Below, piece after piece: positions 16,964-25,161 of a DNA stretch of 64,000 bases (positions are counted from its first letter, which is position 1; every line of letters starts with the position of its first letter). The DNA comes from Tardiphaga sp052076105 (GTDB lineage: Bacteria > Pseudomonadota > Alphaproteobacteria > Rhizobiales > Xanthobacteraceae), in contig NZ_CP197245.1 in the NCBI RefSeq assembly GCF_052076105.1, forward strand, positions 558,001 through 622,000, given 5' to 3'. The notes beneath the pieces are model-generated. The model searched no databases and was not told where the DNA came from. It saw nothing but the letters and a program-made list of their open reading frames with translations. The position numbers were made by a program, and so were the translations under genes.

Positions 16964-17086
16964 TCGTCATCCCCGCGAAGGCGGGGATCCATAACCACGG
17001 TCACCATAATTGAAGCGGTAAAGACGAAACTACAACGTCTCAATCATCTCCTCGGCGCGTATGGGTCCCCGCCTTCGCGGGGACGA
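16964..17086. repeat. REP-like inverted repeat between convergent genes
   Basis: The left arm CGTCATCCCCGCGAAGGCGG continues GGATCC (from 16965), and the right arm reads GGTCCCCGCCTTCGCGGGGA then CGAC (17064-17087). The arms are almost perfectly complementary over more than 20 bases around a 73-base middle; each arm also holds its own small hairpin (CCCCGCGAAGGCGGGG). Elements with this sequence are frequent in Bradyrhizobiaceae genomes. It lies between a plus-strand and a minus-strand gene end and may stop transcription from both sides. Confidence 0.8.
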
Positions 17087-17108
17087 CACCTGAGTTTACG
17101 CAAACGCC

Positions 17109-17654
17109 TCAATGCCCGTCGAACGTCATCAGCGTGCGCACCGGCACATCCATCGCCCGCAGCTTAGCGGCGCCACCAAGATCGGGTAGGTCGATGATGA
17201 AACAGGCGGCCATCACCTCAGCGCCGATCTGGCGCATCAGTTTCACCGCCCCCTCCGCGGTGCCACCGGTGGCGATCAGATCGTCCACCAGGATCACGCG
17301 CTCGCCGGGCTTGATGGCGTCGGCATGCACTTCCATCTCGTCGATGCCGTATTCAAGAGAGTAAGCGATCCGCACAGTCGTATGCGGCAGCTTGCCCTTC
17401 TTGCGGATCGGCACGAAGCCGGCCGAGAGCTGATGTGCGACAGCACCGCCGATGATGAAGCCGCGCGCTTCCATGCCCGCGACCTTGTCGATCTTCAGCC
17501 CCGCCCAGGGCTGCACCAGCTCATCCACCGCGCGGCGGAACGAGCGCGCATCACCCAGCAGTGTGGTGATGTCGCGAAACAGGATGCCCGGCTTCGGATA
17601 ATCCACAATAGTGCGGACGGAGGCTTTGAGATCGTGCGCGAGTTCGGGTGTCAT
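17109..17654 (-). CDS. apt: Adenine phosphoribosyltransferase
   Basis: The 181-residue protein has the standard Apt length and blocks: DYPKPGILFRDITTLLGD (residues about 16-33), GMEARGFIIGGAVAHQL, IRKKGKLPHTT, and the PRPP loop VILVDDLIATGGTAEGAVKL. It makes AMP from adenine and PRPP in purine salvage, in the cytoplasm. The start at MTPELAHDL is preferred over a start 93 bases upstream, which would give an unrelated leader. It follows trpE(G) by 28 bases on the same strand, so it may share the trp transcript. Confidence 0.96.
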   Translation of the reverse strand: MTPELAHDLKASVRTIVDYPKPGILFRDITTLLGDARSFRRAVDELVQPWAGLKIDKVAGMEARGFIIGGAVAHQLSAGFVPIRKKGKLPHTTVRIAYSLEYGIDEMEVHADAIKPGERVILVDDLIATGGTAEGAVKLMRQIGAEVMAACFIIDLPDLGGAAKLRAMDVPVRTLMTFDGH

Positions 17655-17682
17655 CAGAGTCTTTCGGTTCTTCGGATGGAGA

Positions 17683-19845
17683 TCAGTTGGGGCGCTGCCC
17701 CAACCGAAATGCGTTTTCGACGATACGTAAGCCGACCTCGCCACCAAGCGACATCAGCGATTCCGGGTGAAACTGCACACCGCCAACCGGCAGCGTCTTG
17801 TGTTCGATGGCCATGGCGACACCATCCTCGGTCGAGGCCGTCACGGTAAGCACATCGGGCATGCTGTCCTGTTCGACGAACAGCGAGTGATAGCGGCCAA
17901 TGACAATCTCATTGGGCAGACCATTCATCAACCGTCCGCCGCGCACCTGGACGCGCGAGGGCCGGCCATGGGCTGGCTGCGCGAGCTGGCCGAGCACACC
18001 GCCGAAATATTCGCCGATTGCCTGCACGCCCAGGCACACGCCGAACACCGGCAGTTTCTTGTCCAGCGCGGTATCGAGTGTCTTGCCGATGCCGAAATCG
18101 GCGGGACGTCCCGGCCCCGGCGACAGCACGAGGAGATCGAAACTCTCGCGGTTCAGGACGGTCTGCGCATGAACATGACGAACCACGCTGACGGTCGCAC
18201 CGACCTGACGGAAATAATCCGCCAGCATATGGACGAAACTGTCGTCATGATCGATCAGCAGCACCTTCTTGCCCGAACCGGTTGCATCCGGCGCGAAGGC
18301 CGACAGCCGCTTCGGCGGATCGCCGCGCAGCGCCTGGAACAAGGCTGCGGCCTTGGTCTGGCATTCCTTCTCTTCGGCGACGGGATCCGAATCGAATAGC
18401 AACGTCGCACCGACGCGCACTTCGGCGAGGCCATCCTTCATGCGGATCGTACGGATGGTGATGCCGGTATTGATGCCGCCATCGAATGACACCGCGCCGA
18501 TGGCGCCGGCATACCAACGCCGCGACGAGCGCTCATTATCCTCGACGAACTGCATCGCCCAGAGTTTCGGCGCACCGGTCACGGTCACCGCCCAGGCGTG
18601 GGTCAGGAACGCATCGAGCGCGTCAAATCCGGGACGCAGCATGCCTTCGACATGATCGACCGTGTGGAACAATTTCGAATAGGTCTCGATCTGCCGCCGC
18701 GCCAGCACCTTGATCGTGCCGGGCACGCAAACACGCGCCTTGTCGTTACGATCGACGTCGGTGCACATGTTGAGTTCGAATTCGTCCTTCTCCGAATTCA
18801 GGAGCTGCCGAATCTGCTCGGCATCGCCGATCGCATCCACGCCACGCGCGATGGTACCAGAGATCGGACAGGTCTCGACGCGGCGACCGTCTGAGCGCAC
18901 GAACATTTCCGGCGAGGCGGCGACGAGAAACTCGCCGTCGCCGAGATTCATCAGCGCGCCATAGGGCGACGGATTGATAACACACAGCCGCTGGAACACT
19001 TCCGCGGGCGAACGGTCGCAGGGCTCGGCGAAAAGCTGCCCGGGCACCGCCTCGAACAGATCGCCGCGCGCGAAGGCGGCGCGGGCATTCTCCACCGTCT
19101 TCTGATATTCGCCGGGCGCATGATCGGCGAAGCCCTGGCGCAGCGCCTTGTTGTAGCCGCTGTCGGGCGTATCGCGCGGCAGGCCCTCGGTGGAGCGATC
19201 CTTCCAGGTGAAGTCATAGGACATCAGCACGCCGCGGCCGGTAGCGCGGTCATAAGCCAGCAGCGTGTCGGGCAGATACAGTACGATGTCGCGCTGGTCG
19301 GCCTCGCGCGCGCGCTTCTGCTTCAGGTCTTCCATCTGGAATACGAGGTCATAGGCGAAGGCGCCATAGAGCCCGAGCATGGAATCGTCTGAGGAGAACA
19401 ATTGCGCGACCATGTCGCGCACCAGCGACATCACGCTGGCGCGGCGGGTGCGCTGGTCTTCCTCGACCGGCGCCTCGCCGCGAATGATGTGGCCCTTGAG
19501 CTTCGACATCGTCCGCCCGTCGAGCGCGATACAGGGATCCTGCAGCGTGTCGGCGAGGAAGGCGATCAACACCTGGCCACGCTTGTTCAGCGCCGTCAGC
19601 GTAAAATCCGTCCCGGTGGTTTCCAGCAGCAGCGGCGGATCGGCGAAACCGAGATCGAAGCTCTCATAGCGGCCGGGCACCGTGGTGCCCGACGACAGCA
19701 CCACGCCACGGCGCTGATCGAGCCGGACGATCAGATCGTCCAGCGCGGTGCCGCCGGTGAAATAATCGACATGGCGCGCCACGGAGAGACCCGCGCGGGT
19801 CTTGTAGGCGCTGTCAGCGGGAAGCGAAAACACAGTCCTGTTCAT
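17683..19845 (-). CDS. trpE(G): Fused anthranilate synthase TrpE-TrpG
   Basis: The 720-residue protein joins a TrpE chain (residues about 1-515) to a TrpG glutaminase (about 528-720). The TrpE part holds FEAVPGQLFAEPC, PYGALMNLGDGEFLVAASPEMFV, CPISGTIARG and TVTGAPKLWAMQ. The TrpG part holds VLLIDHDDSFVHMLADYF, the nucleophile in PVFGVCLGVQAIGEYFGG and the His/Glu pair in GVQFHPES. It converts chorismate and glutamine to anthranilate, the first step of tryptophan synthesis. This fusion is usual in rhizobia. An AAGAGGA ribosome-binding site precedes the ATG, and a leader-peptide attenuator lies upstream. Confidence 0.97.
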   Translation of the reverse strand: MNRTVFSLPADSAYKTRAGLSVARHVDYFTGGTALDDLIVRLDQRRGVVLSSGTTVPGRYESFDLGFADPPLLLETTGTDFTLTALNKRGQVLIAFLADTLQDPCIALDGRTMSKLKGHIIRGEAPVEEDQRTRRASVMSLVRDMVAQLFSSDDSMLGLYGAFAYDLVFQMEDLKQKRAREADQRDIVLYLPDTLLAYDRATGRGVLMSYDFTWKDRSTEGLPRDTPDSGYNKALRQGFADHAPGEYQKTVENARAAFARGDLFEAVPGQLFAEPCDRSPAEVFQRLCVINPSPYGALMNLGDGEFLVAASPEMFVRSDGRRVETCPISGTIARGVDAIGDAEQIRQLLNSEKDEFELNMCTDVDRNDKARVCVPGTIKVLARRQIETYSKLFHTVDHVEGMLRPGFDALDAFLTHAWAVTVTGAPKLWAMQFVEDNERSSRRWYAGAIGAVSFDGGINTGITIRTIRMKDGLAEVRVGATLLFDSDPVAEEKECQTKAAALFQALRGDPPKRLSAFAPDATGSGKKVLLIDHDDSFVHMLADYFRQVGATVSVVRHVHAQTVLNRESFDLLVLSPGPGRPADFGIGKTLDTALDKKLPVFGVCLGVQAIGEYFGGVLGQLAQPAHGRPSRVQVRGGRLMNGLPNEIVIGRYHSLFVEQDSMPDVLTVTASTEDGVAMAIEHKTLPVGGVQFHPESLMSLGGEVGLRIVENAFRLGQRPN

Positions 19846-19910
19846 GGTGTCCTCTTAGGAAACATGCCGGAGGGGGCGCCACACAGAACAAACAAGCCAA
19901 AAAGCGAACA

Positions 19911-19938
19911 AAGGCCGTCGCACTGCGATGGCGGCCTT
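19911..19938 (-). terminator. trp attenuator terminator hairpin
   Basis: On the minus strand, AAGGCCG pairs with CGGCCTT, extended inside by TCG/CGA, and is followed by TGTTCGCTTTTT. It lies 38 bases after the trpL stop codon and 65 bases before trpE(G). The preceding CGCACCTC...GAGGT...GGTGCG segment, which begins inside the leader ORF, can form a competing stem. Confidence 0.8.
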
Positions 19939-19976
19939 CGACGATTGAAAATAAGCAAATCGCACCGACCACCTCT

Positions 19977-20024
19977 TCAGGAGGTGCGCCACCAACGACG
20001 GCTGTTGCGGACAGGGGTGCTCAT
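19977..20024 (-). CDS. trpL: trp leader peptide TrpL
   Basis: A 15-codon frame encodes MSTPVRNSRRWWRTS, with two adjacent Trp codons (TGGTGG) five codons before the stop. It lies upstream of trpE(G) on the same strand, directly before a competing stem and a terminator hairpin with a T-tract. This is the classic arrangement for ribosome-mediated attenuation: stalling at the Trp codons under starvation favours the antiterminator. In Sinorhizobium meliloti and Bradyrhizobium the same leader also yields the trans-acting sRNA rnTrpL and a functional peptide. No strong Shine-Dalgarno sequence is visible before the ATG. Confidence 0.85.
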   Translation of the reverse strand: MSTPVRNSRRWWRTS

Positions 20025-20064
20025 GGCCGGCAAATCACCATGGCCGGGCCGGAAGGTCAAGGGA

Positions 20065-20544
20065 CTAAACGGCCTCCGGCCGCTGTCGGACGAATACCGT
20101 CAGTTTGAGCGCCCCGACACCGTCCTCGATCGGGGTCCAGCCGATGCTCTCGTACCAGGCCCGACGGGGTGGGGCAGCACAGAGATAGACCCGGCCATGT
20201 CCTCGGGAAAATGCCTCCGCACAGGCCTGCTCGATGAGCGCCGGAGCGATGCCCTGTTTGCGGGCATCGGGCTCGGTCCAGACCGCCGCCACCCAGGGCG
20301 TATATTGCGGGCGCTCGTCGAGATCGGACACCAGCAGCGACGCCGTCCCGAGAAAGTCTGAGCCACGATGGGCCACCAGCGCGATCGGCAGGTCGGTCCC
20401 CTGCATGTTTTCGCGCAGCCGCTCGACGATATAGGCCTCGGGCACGCCATGACGCTTCCACCATGCCTGCCAGATACGATCGGCGACGGTGTCGAAGAAG
20501 TCCGGCTGCTGGCGCAGATCGGAAATGGCGAAGTCGGATGTCAT
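20065..20544 (-). CDS. GNAT family N-acetyltransferase
   Basis: This 159-residue protein has the GNAT core: LVAHRGSDFLGTASLLVSDLDERPQYTPWVAAVWTEPDARKQGIAPALIEQACAEAFSRG (about residues 56-115 in order), where RKQGIAPALI is the acetyl-CoA pyrophosphate loop, then RVYLCAAPPRRAWYESIGW, the usual beta-5/alpha-4 end. The acceptor is unknown. It stands alone on its strand between the trp leader and another GNAT gene; the two are not close copies. Confidence 0.88.
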   Translation of the reverse strand: MTSDFAISDLRQQPDFFDTVADRIWQAWWKRHGVPEAYIVERLRENMQGTDLPIALVAHRGSDFLGTASLLVSDLDERPQYTPWVAAVWTEPDARKQGIAPALIEQACAEAFSRGHGRVYLCAAPPRRAWYESIGWTPIEDGVGALKLTVFVRQRPEAV

Positions 20545-20599
20545 TGGCCTCGACCTACAGGGTCAGGCCTGTCGCATCAAGCCGCCGCACGGCTAGGCG

Positions 20600-21085
20600 T
20601 CACGATGTGTGAGATTCACCGGTGAGCCGCTTCAGCATCGGATAGGAGGACGTCGTGCCAAATTTTCCTTGCGGCACTCCGCAGTCTTCATAACCGGCAG
20701 ACAGATAAAGACGATGGGCTGTCTCGGTGCTGATCAGATGGCAGACATCATTGCCATGGTCCCGTGCGGTCGCCTCAAGCTGTGCCAGCATCGCCTTGCT
20801 GACGCCCCGGAACCGGGCATCCGGCGAGACGTAGTTGCACGTAATCTCGCCATCGCGTCTGACGATGCCGACGACGAGCACTGTTTCTTCCTCGACCGCG
20901 ACGAGAACGAAATTGTCCGGATGGGCAATCCAGCTCCCGACCTCCGCCGGCGTCTTGTTGTCGAGCCACCTCTGCAGGATCGCCGGATCGTCATGATGAT
21001 CGGCGCCGCAGAGCTCGGCGATGGAGCGGCGCAAGACATCGCATATCTCGGCCGCCTCATCGGGTCGCGCTCTGCGGATCAGCAT
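20600..21085 (-). CDS. GNAT family N-acetyltransferase
   Basis: The 161-residue protein has the GNAT features IRRARPDEAAEICDVLRRSIAEL at the N-terminus, LVVGIVRRDGEITCNYVSPDARFRGVSKAMLAQLEATARDHG in the middle (acetyl-CoA loop RFRGVSKAML), and TAHRLYLSAGYED near the end. The substrate is unknown. It lies 14 bases downstream of the dienelactone hydrolase gene on the same strand and may be co-transcribed with it. Confidence 0.87.
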   Translation of the reverse strand: MLIRRARPDEAAEICDVLRRSIAELCGADHHDDPAILQRWLDNKTPAEVGSWIAHPDNFVLVAVEEETVLVVGIVRRDGEITCNYVSPDARFRGVSKAMLAQLEATARDHGNDVCHLISTETAHRLYLSAGYEDCGVPQGKFGTTSSYPMLKRLTGESHTS

Positions 21086-21099
21086 CCGATCAAAAGGCC

Positions 21100-21774
21100 T
21101 CAGCCCAGATGTTTCTTGAAGAACGCCGTGGCGCGGCCCCAGGCGAGTTCGGCGGCTTCACGGTCATGTACGCTGACGCGCTGTTCGTTGACGAAAGCGT
21201 GGTCGGCATCATAGCGGAAGAATTCGGCGGACTTGCCGGCAGCCTTCAGGCCGTTCTCGAAGGCATCGACCACTGCAGGCGTGCACCAGTCGTCGCGATT
21301 GGCGAAATGGCCCTGCAGCGGCACCTGCACGTCGGCGGGCTTCGCGGCCTGCTCCGGCGGAATGCCGTAGAACGCCACGGCGGCCTTGAGTTCGGGAATC
21401 TTGCACGAACCGATGATGGTCACAGCGCCGCCAAGGCAGAAACCGGTGAGACCAACCTTGGCGCCGTTGCGCGACAGGTACTGTGCAGCGCCGCGCACGG
21501 TCTGCGTCGTAGCATCCATGAAATCGAGCGAATTCATTTCTTTACCGGCCGCGTCCGTGTCGTGATAGGGCACGACCACGCCGTTATAGAGATCCGGCGC
21601 CAGCGCATCGAAGCCGGCCAGCGCGAGGCGGTCGGCCAAGCCCTTGATCTGCTCCTGCAGGCCCCACCATTCCTGGATCACGACCACACCCGGCGCGTTG
21701 CCGGTCGAGGCGTTGGCGAGATAGCCCTTGGCTTCCTTGCCGTCCGGCCGCTTGAAGCTGATCGATGTTCCCAT
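21100..21774 (-). CDS. Dienelactone hydrolase family protein
   Basis: This 224-residue alpha/beta hydrolase carries VVVIQEWWGLQEQIKGLADRLALAGF near residue 27, the nucleophile elbow GFCLGG with Cys in place of Ser (as in true dienelactone hydrolases), the acid in the FANRDDWCTP stretch, and the histidine in FFRYDADHAFVNE. It hydrolyses lactones or esters; in aromatic degradation the class converts dienelactone to maleylacetate. The start MGTSISF is chosen over one 30 bases upstream. No chlorocatechol genes are nearby, so the substrate is open. Confidence 0.92.
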   Translation of the reverse strand: MGTSISFKRPDGKEAKGYLANASTGNAPGVVVIQEWWGLQEQIKGLADRLALAGFDALAPDLYNGVVVPYHDTDAAGKEMNSLDFMDATTQTVRGAAQYLSRNGAKVGLTGFCLGGAVTIIGSCKIPELKAAVAFYGIPPEQAAKPADVQVPLQGHFANRDDWCTPAVVDAFENGLKAAGKSAEFFRYDADHAFVNEQRVSVHDREAAELAWGRATAFFKKHLG

Positions 21775-21823
21775 GATGTCCTCCGCTGGAATGGTTCGGG
21801 CCAACTTATAGACCCCTCACGTG

Positions 21824-23101
21824 TCAACTCAACCGGGCCAGCGCGCGCTGCAGGTCCCGCTTGTAGGTCAGAAAATCGACAAACAGTCCGTGTTCGCCGC
21901 CGTCGCTGTGCGGCGGTCGCGCGAACCATCGGGCGATCTCCTGCCGCCATGCTACCGCCGCGTCCGGTCGCTCAGCCCTGGCCGCGAGATAGGCCGCGAT
22001 CACGCGGGCCTGCAATGCACGTCCTTCCCAGCCCACACCCGCGCCTTCCAGCAGCCCGGCCACATACAGGCCGTTATCCTCGGACGGAAACATGTTCATG
22101 AACAGCCTGGGCGCACCGATTGTGTCCTGCCAATCGAGTGCACGGAGATCGCCCAAGAACGGAAACGTGATCCGGTAGCCGGTCGCGAGCAGCACCAGAT
22201 CGACCTCGTCGCAACGGCCATCGGCAAACACGACCAACTTGCCGTTGAATTCGCGGACCGGCTTGCGCAGGGCGACATCGCCCTGGCCGAGATGCTGCAG
22301 CACCAGCGAATTGACAATCGGCGTGCGGTCATAGAGCCGGTGCTGCGGCTTGGGCAGACCGAAGCGCTCCGGCGCGCCGACGATGAAGCGCAGGATCGGC
22401 TCGTGCAGCCTTGAGCGCAGGTTCTTCGGAATGATGAAGCGCTTCGGCTTGTGATTGCCTTCATCCGCCGGCTTGCCGGCGAGAAATTTCGGCACGAAAT
22501 GATTGCCGCCGCGCACGCTCCACAACACCTTGTCGGCCCGATGCACCGCATCGACGACGATGTCGCACCCGGTATTGCCCATCCCGACCACGAGCACGCG
22601 CTTGCCCGCGAAGATGTCGGCTGTCTTGTAATCCTTGGCATGCATCACCGGACCATCGAAGCTGCCTGACGTCTTCGGGATCAGGGGATCGCTGAGATGG
22701 CCATTGGCGATGACGACGCCGGCATAGTCGGCTGCCGCACCGTCGCTGAAGACGGCGCGCCATCCACTTCCCTGCGGCGCCAGACTGCGCACGCCGGTGT
22801 TGAAGCGGATCAACGGATAGAGATCGAAATGCCGGGCATAGCTCTGCAGATAATCCAGCACCTGGCGATGGCCCGGATAGGCCGGCCAGTCCTCGGGCAT
22901 CGGGAAATCGGAAAAGGCCGTGGTGCGCTTTGACGAGATGAGGTGCGTCGAGGCATAGACCGCGCTGGGTGCCGCGCCGTAGAGCCACTGACCGCCGACA
23001 TCGGCGCTCTGCTCCACGGCTTCGACAGCATGGCCGACAGCCTTGAGGCTCTGGATCGCCGCAAGACCTGCGGGGCCTGCGCCAATGACGAGGAAGGTCA
23101 T
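21824..23101 (-). CDS. Flavin-containing monooxygenase (FMO/BVMO-like)
   Basis: The 425-residue protein has an FAD loop (FLVIGAGPAGLAAIQSL), the FMO-type fingerprint FDGPVMHAKDY (FxGxxxHxxxY, about residues 150-160), an NADPH loop (VLVVGMGNTGCDIVVDA) and the late LVLLATGYRITFPF block. Such enzymes insert one oxygen atom into N, S or carbonyl substrates with NADPH. It follows an epimerase gene with a 4-base overlap, and that gene overlaps a transporter gene the same way, so the three form one operon of unknown pathway. Confidence 0.9.
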   Translation of the reverse strand: MTFLVIGAGPAGLAAIQSLKAVGHAVEAVEQSADVGGQWLYGAAPSAVYASTHLISSKRTTAFSDFPMPEDWPAYPGHRQVLDYLQSYARHFDLYPLIRFNTGVRSLAPQGSGWRAVFSDGAAADYAGVVIANGHLSDPLIPKTSGSFDGPVMHAKDYKTADIFAGKRVLVVGMGNTGCDIVVDAVHRADKVLWSVRGGNHFVPKFLAGKPADEGNHKPKRFIIPKNLRSRLHEPILRFIVGAPERFGLPKPQHRLYDRTPIVNSLVLQHLGQGDVALRKPVREFNGKLVVFADGRCDEVDLVLLATGYRITFPFLGDLRALDWQDTIGAPRLFMNMFPSEDNGLYVAGLLEGAGVGWEGRALQARVIAAYLAARAERPDAAVAWRQEIARWFARPPHSDGGEHGLFVDFLTYKRDLQRALARLS

Positions 23102-24066
23102 GAAACCGGCTCCGGGCGCTCGTCGCGATAGCGTTCGAACACAGCGCGCGCATCAAGCGCAGGCGAATATCCGAACTCGGATTTGAGGCGCGTATTATCG
23201 AGTACCGGGCGATACTGGATGAATTTCACGTTCTGCGGCGTCAACTTCGTCAGGCCGAGCGCATGCAGCAGCCACAGCGCGCCCTTCATCACCGCGGGCG
23301 GAATCGGAACGAACGGCTTGCCGTTTAGCCGGGCGATCTCGCGTAGGCTGAGTGTGCCATCGCCGGCGAGATTATAGATGCCGCTCTTGCCGGTGCGCAC
23401 GGCCTGCGCCAACGCCGCGACCACGTCGGAATCAGCGATCAGCGAGAACGGCGTCGCGGTGCCGCTCAGGCCAGTCACGACGGGACGCTCGAACAGAGCG
23501 GTGATCTGGTTGTTGGTGGTTGGCCCCAACACTGTGCAGGGGCGAAACACGGTCTGCCGCAACTGCGGATGATCGGTGCGCCAGCGCGCCAGCATCTCCT
23601 CGACCTCGCGCTTGTTGCGCGCATAAGGGAAATCCTCGTTGCCGCGCAGCGGATCGGCCTCGCGCAACGGGACGGGATTGTCGGCGTGATAGCCATAGGC
23701 CGCACCACTCGAGGTCACGATGAGGTGGCCGACGCCGGCTGCAAGGCAGGCTTCCAGCACATTGCGCGTCCCCAGCACGTCGATCTCGTAATCGCGTCTG
23801 TCATCCCCGCCGACGGCAACGACCGAGGCAAGATGAACTACGGTGTGCGGCCTCACGCGGGCAACGATCTCCTTCAAGGCGGGATCGCGAATGTCGCCGT
23901 GCTCATAAGCAATGCCGTCGAGACGCTGTTGTGGAGGCACCTCGCGCAGATCGAGCGCTGTCACCGGCCCATCGCCGCCGGCCGCGAGTGCGCGCAACAA
24001 AGCGCTGCCGATGAAGCCTGCCGCGCCAGTGACCAGCACGCCTCTATTCGCCATCGCGTTGCTCAT
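23098..24066 (-). CDS. NAD-dependent epimerase/dehydratase (extended SDR)
   Basis: This 322-residue protein has the extended-SDR cofactor loop VTGAAGFIGSALLRAL (residues about 11-26), the HLASVVAVGGDD segment, the catalytic SSGAAYG serine and the Tyr-Lys pair in FPYARNKREVEE. It oxidises or epimerises a sugar nucleotide or another alcohol with NAD(P). It overlaps the flavin monooxygenase gene and the transporter gene by 4 bases each, so it acts in the same pathway as they do. It is closer to the general WcaG-type group than to a named sugar epimerase. Confidence 0.9.
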   Translation of the reverse strand: MSNAMANRGVLVTGAAGFIGSALLRALAAGGDGPVTALDLREVPPQQRLDGIAYEHGDIRDPALKEIVARVRPHTVVHLASVVAVGGDDRRDYEIDVLGTRNVLEACLAAGVGHLIVTSSGAAYGYHADNPVPLREADPLRGNEDFPYARNKREVEEMLARWRTDHPQLRQTVFRPCTVLGPTTNNQITALFERPVVTGLSGTATPFSLIADSDVVAALAQAVRTGKSGIYNLAGDGTLSLREIARLNGKPFVPIPPAVMKGALWLLHALGLTKLTPQNVKFIQYRPVLDNTRLKSEFGYSPALDARAVFERYRDERPEPVS

Positions 24067-24992
24067 GCCGCACCTTCAATGCGTGCCGGATGCGGGTCAC
24101 GCCGTTTCCACCAGGCCGCCAACGCCCAGCCGGAGACGAGATGCCAGACTCCCCAGCCAGCAGCGACCAGCGCAGCCCCGCCCAGCCCGTCGAACTGCGT
24201 GAGAATCAGCGCCAGCCCCAGGCCGGAATTATGCATGCTGACTTCAATGGTGAGCGCGCGGGTGTCGTAGTCGCTGAGCCCAAGGATCTTCGCGACGCCC
24301 CAGCCAAGTGCGACGGCGATCGCATTATGCAGCACGACGAAGGGCAGCACCGCTGTCGAGAATACCGCGATGTAGCGCCAGTTGGTGACCGTCGCGGCCA
24401 GAATAAATCCGATCAGGAACACGAAAGACAGGATCTGCAGCGGCCGGCGCAGACGGTCGGCCAACCCCGGCAGATGACGCACCGTGAGCAGCCCCGTGAC
24501 CATCGGCACGCCGAGCAGCAGCACTGTCGATCCGATGAACGAGACGGGATCGACGCTCACCTGGCGCAGCAGTGCGGCGGTTTGCGGATTGAGCCCGGCC
24601 CAGAACAGGATGTTCAGCGGCGTCGTAACGGAGGCAAGCAGGCTGGAGATGCCGGTCATCGACACCGACAGCGCGGTGTTGCCGCGCGCCATGTGTGTGA
24701 TGAGGTTGGAGATGTTGCCGCCGGGACAAGCCGCCACCACCATCATGCCGAGCGCGATGGAGGGCTGCGGCTTCAACACCATGGTGATCGCCCATGTGAC
24801 CGCCGGCAGGAGGATGAGTTGCGCGGCGAGCCCCGCGAGCGGCGCCGCCGGACGTCGGAACACGTCGACGAAATCGGCGACGCGAAGATCGAGCGCGACG
24901 CCATACATGATCAGCGCCAGCACGATCCCGAGCGCCATCTGGCCACCCGGACTGATGTTCAACAGAATATCGTCAATCGCCGCGCCCGCCAT
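24063..24992 (-). CDS. Bile acid:sodium symporter family transporter (BASS)
   Basis: The 309-residue membrane protein has nine to ten hydrophobic segments and the BASS signatures: ALGMMVVAACPGGNISNLITHMARGNTALSVSMTGISSLLASVTTPLN (about residues 80-127) and a second crossing helix with EVSMHNSGLGLALI around residue 249. BASS proteins carry organic anions with sodium. It is the first gene of an operon with an epimerase and a flavin monooxygenase, so it may bring in their substrate. No binding-protein or regulator gene is attached. Confidence 0.92.
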   Translation of the reverse strand: MAGAAIDDILLNISPGGQMALGIVLALIMYGVALDLRVADFVDVFRRPAAPLAGLAAQLILLPAVTWAITMVLKPQPSIALGMMVVAACPGGNISNLITHMARGNTALSVSMTGISSLLASVTTPLNILFWAGLNPQTAALLRQVSVDPVSFIGSTVLLLGVPMVTGLLTVRHLPGLADRLRRPLQILSFVFLIGFILAATVTNWRYIAVFSTAVLPFVVLHNAIAVALGWGVAKILGLSDYDTRALTIEVSMHNSGLGLALILTQFDGLGGAALVAAGWGVWHLVSGWALAAWWKRRDPHPARIEGAA

Positions 24993-25116
24993 CCATCCCC
25001 CCGATGAGCGTGGATATCCGTGACGCTCACCGAGCCCGCGTCTCCCGCCTTTGCGCGAAGCTTAGTCAACGGTTCCACCGGAATCCATGGTCCGGGCGCG
25101 CACAGGCAGAAAACGA

Positions 25117-25142
25117 AAAAGGGCCCCATCAGGGGCCCTTTT
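25117..25142 (-). terminator. Terminator of the fbcFH operon
   Basis: AAAAGGGCCCC - ATC/GAT loop - GGGGCCCTTTT is a strong, nearly perfect hairpin 20 bases past the fbcH stop. On the minus strand it is followed by TTTTTCGTTTTC, so it fits a Rho-independent terminator. Confidence 0.92.
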
Positions 25143-25161
25143 GAAAGAATGTTTGCGACTC

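Noticed and set aside
16964..17086. Start of a CRISPR array (two similar arms with a spacer)
   Set aside because: The two arms are inverted, not direct, and occur only once; it is a REP-like inverted repeat.
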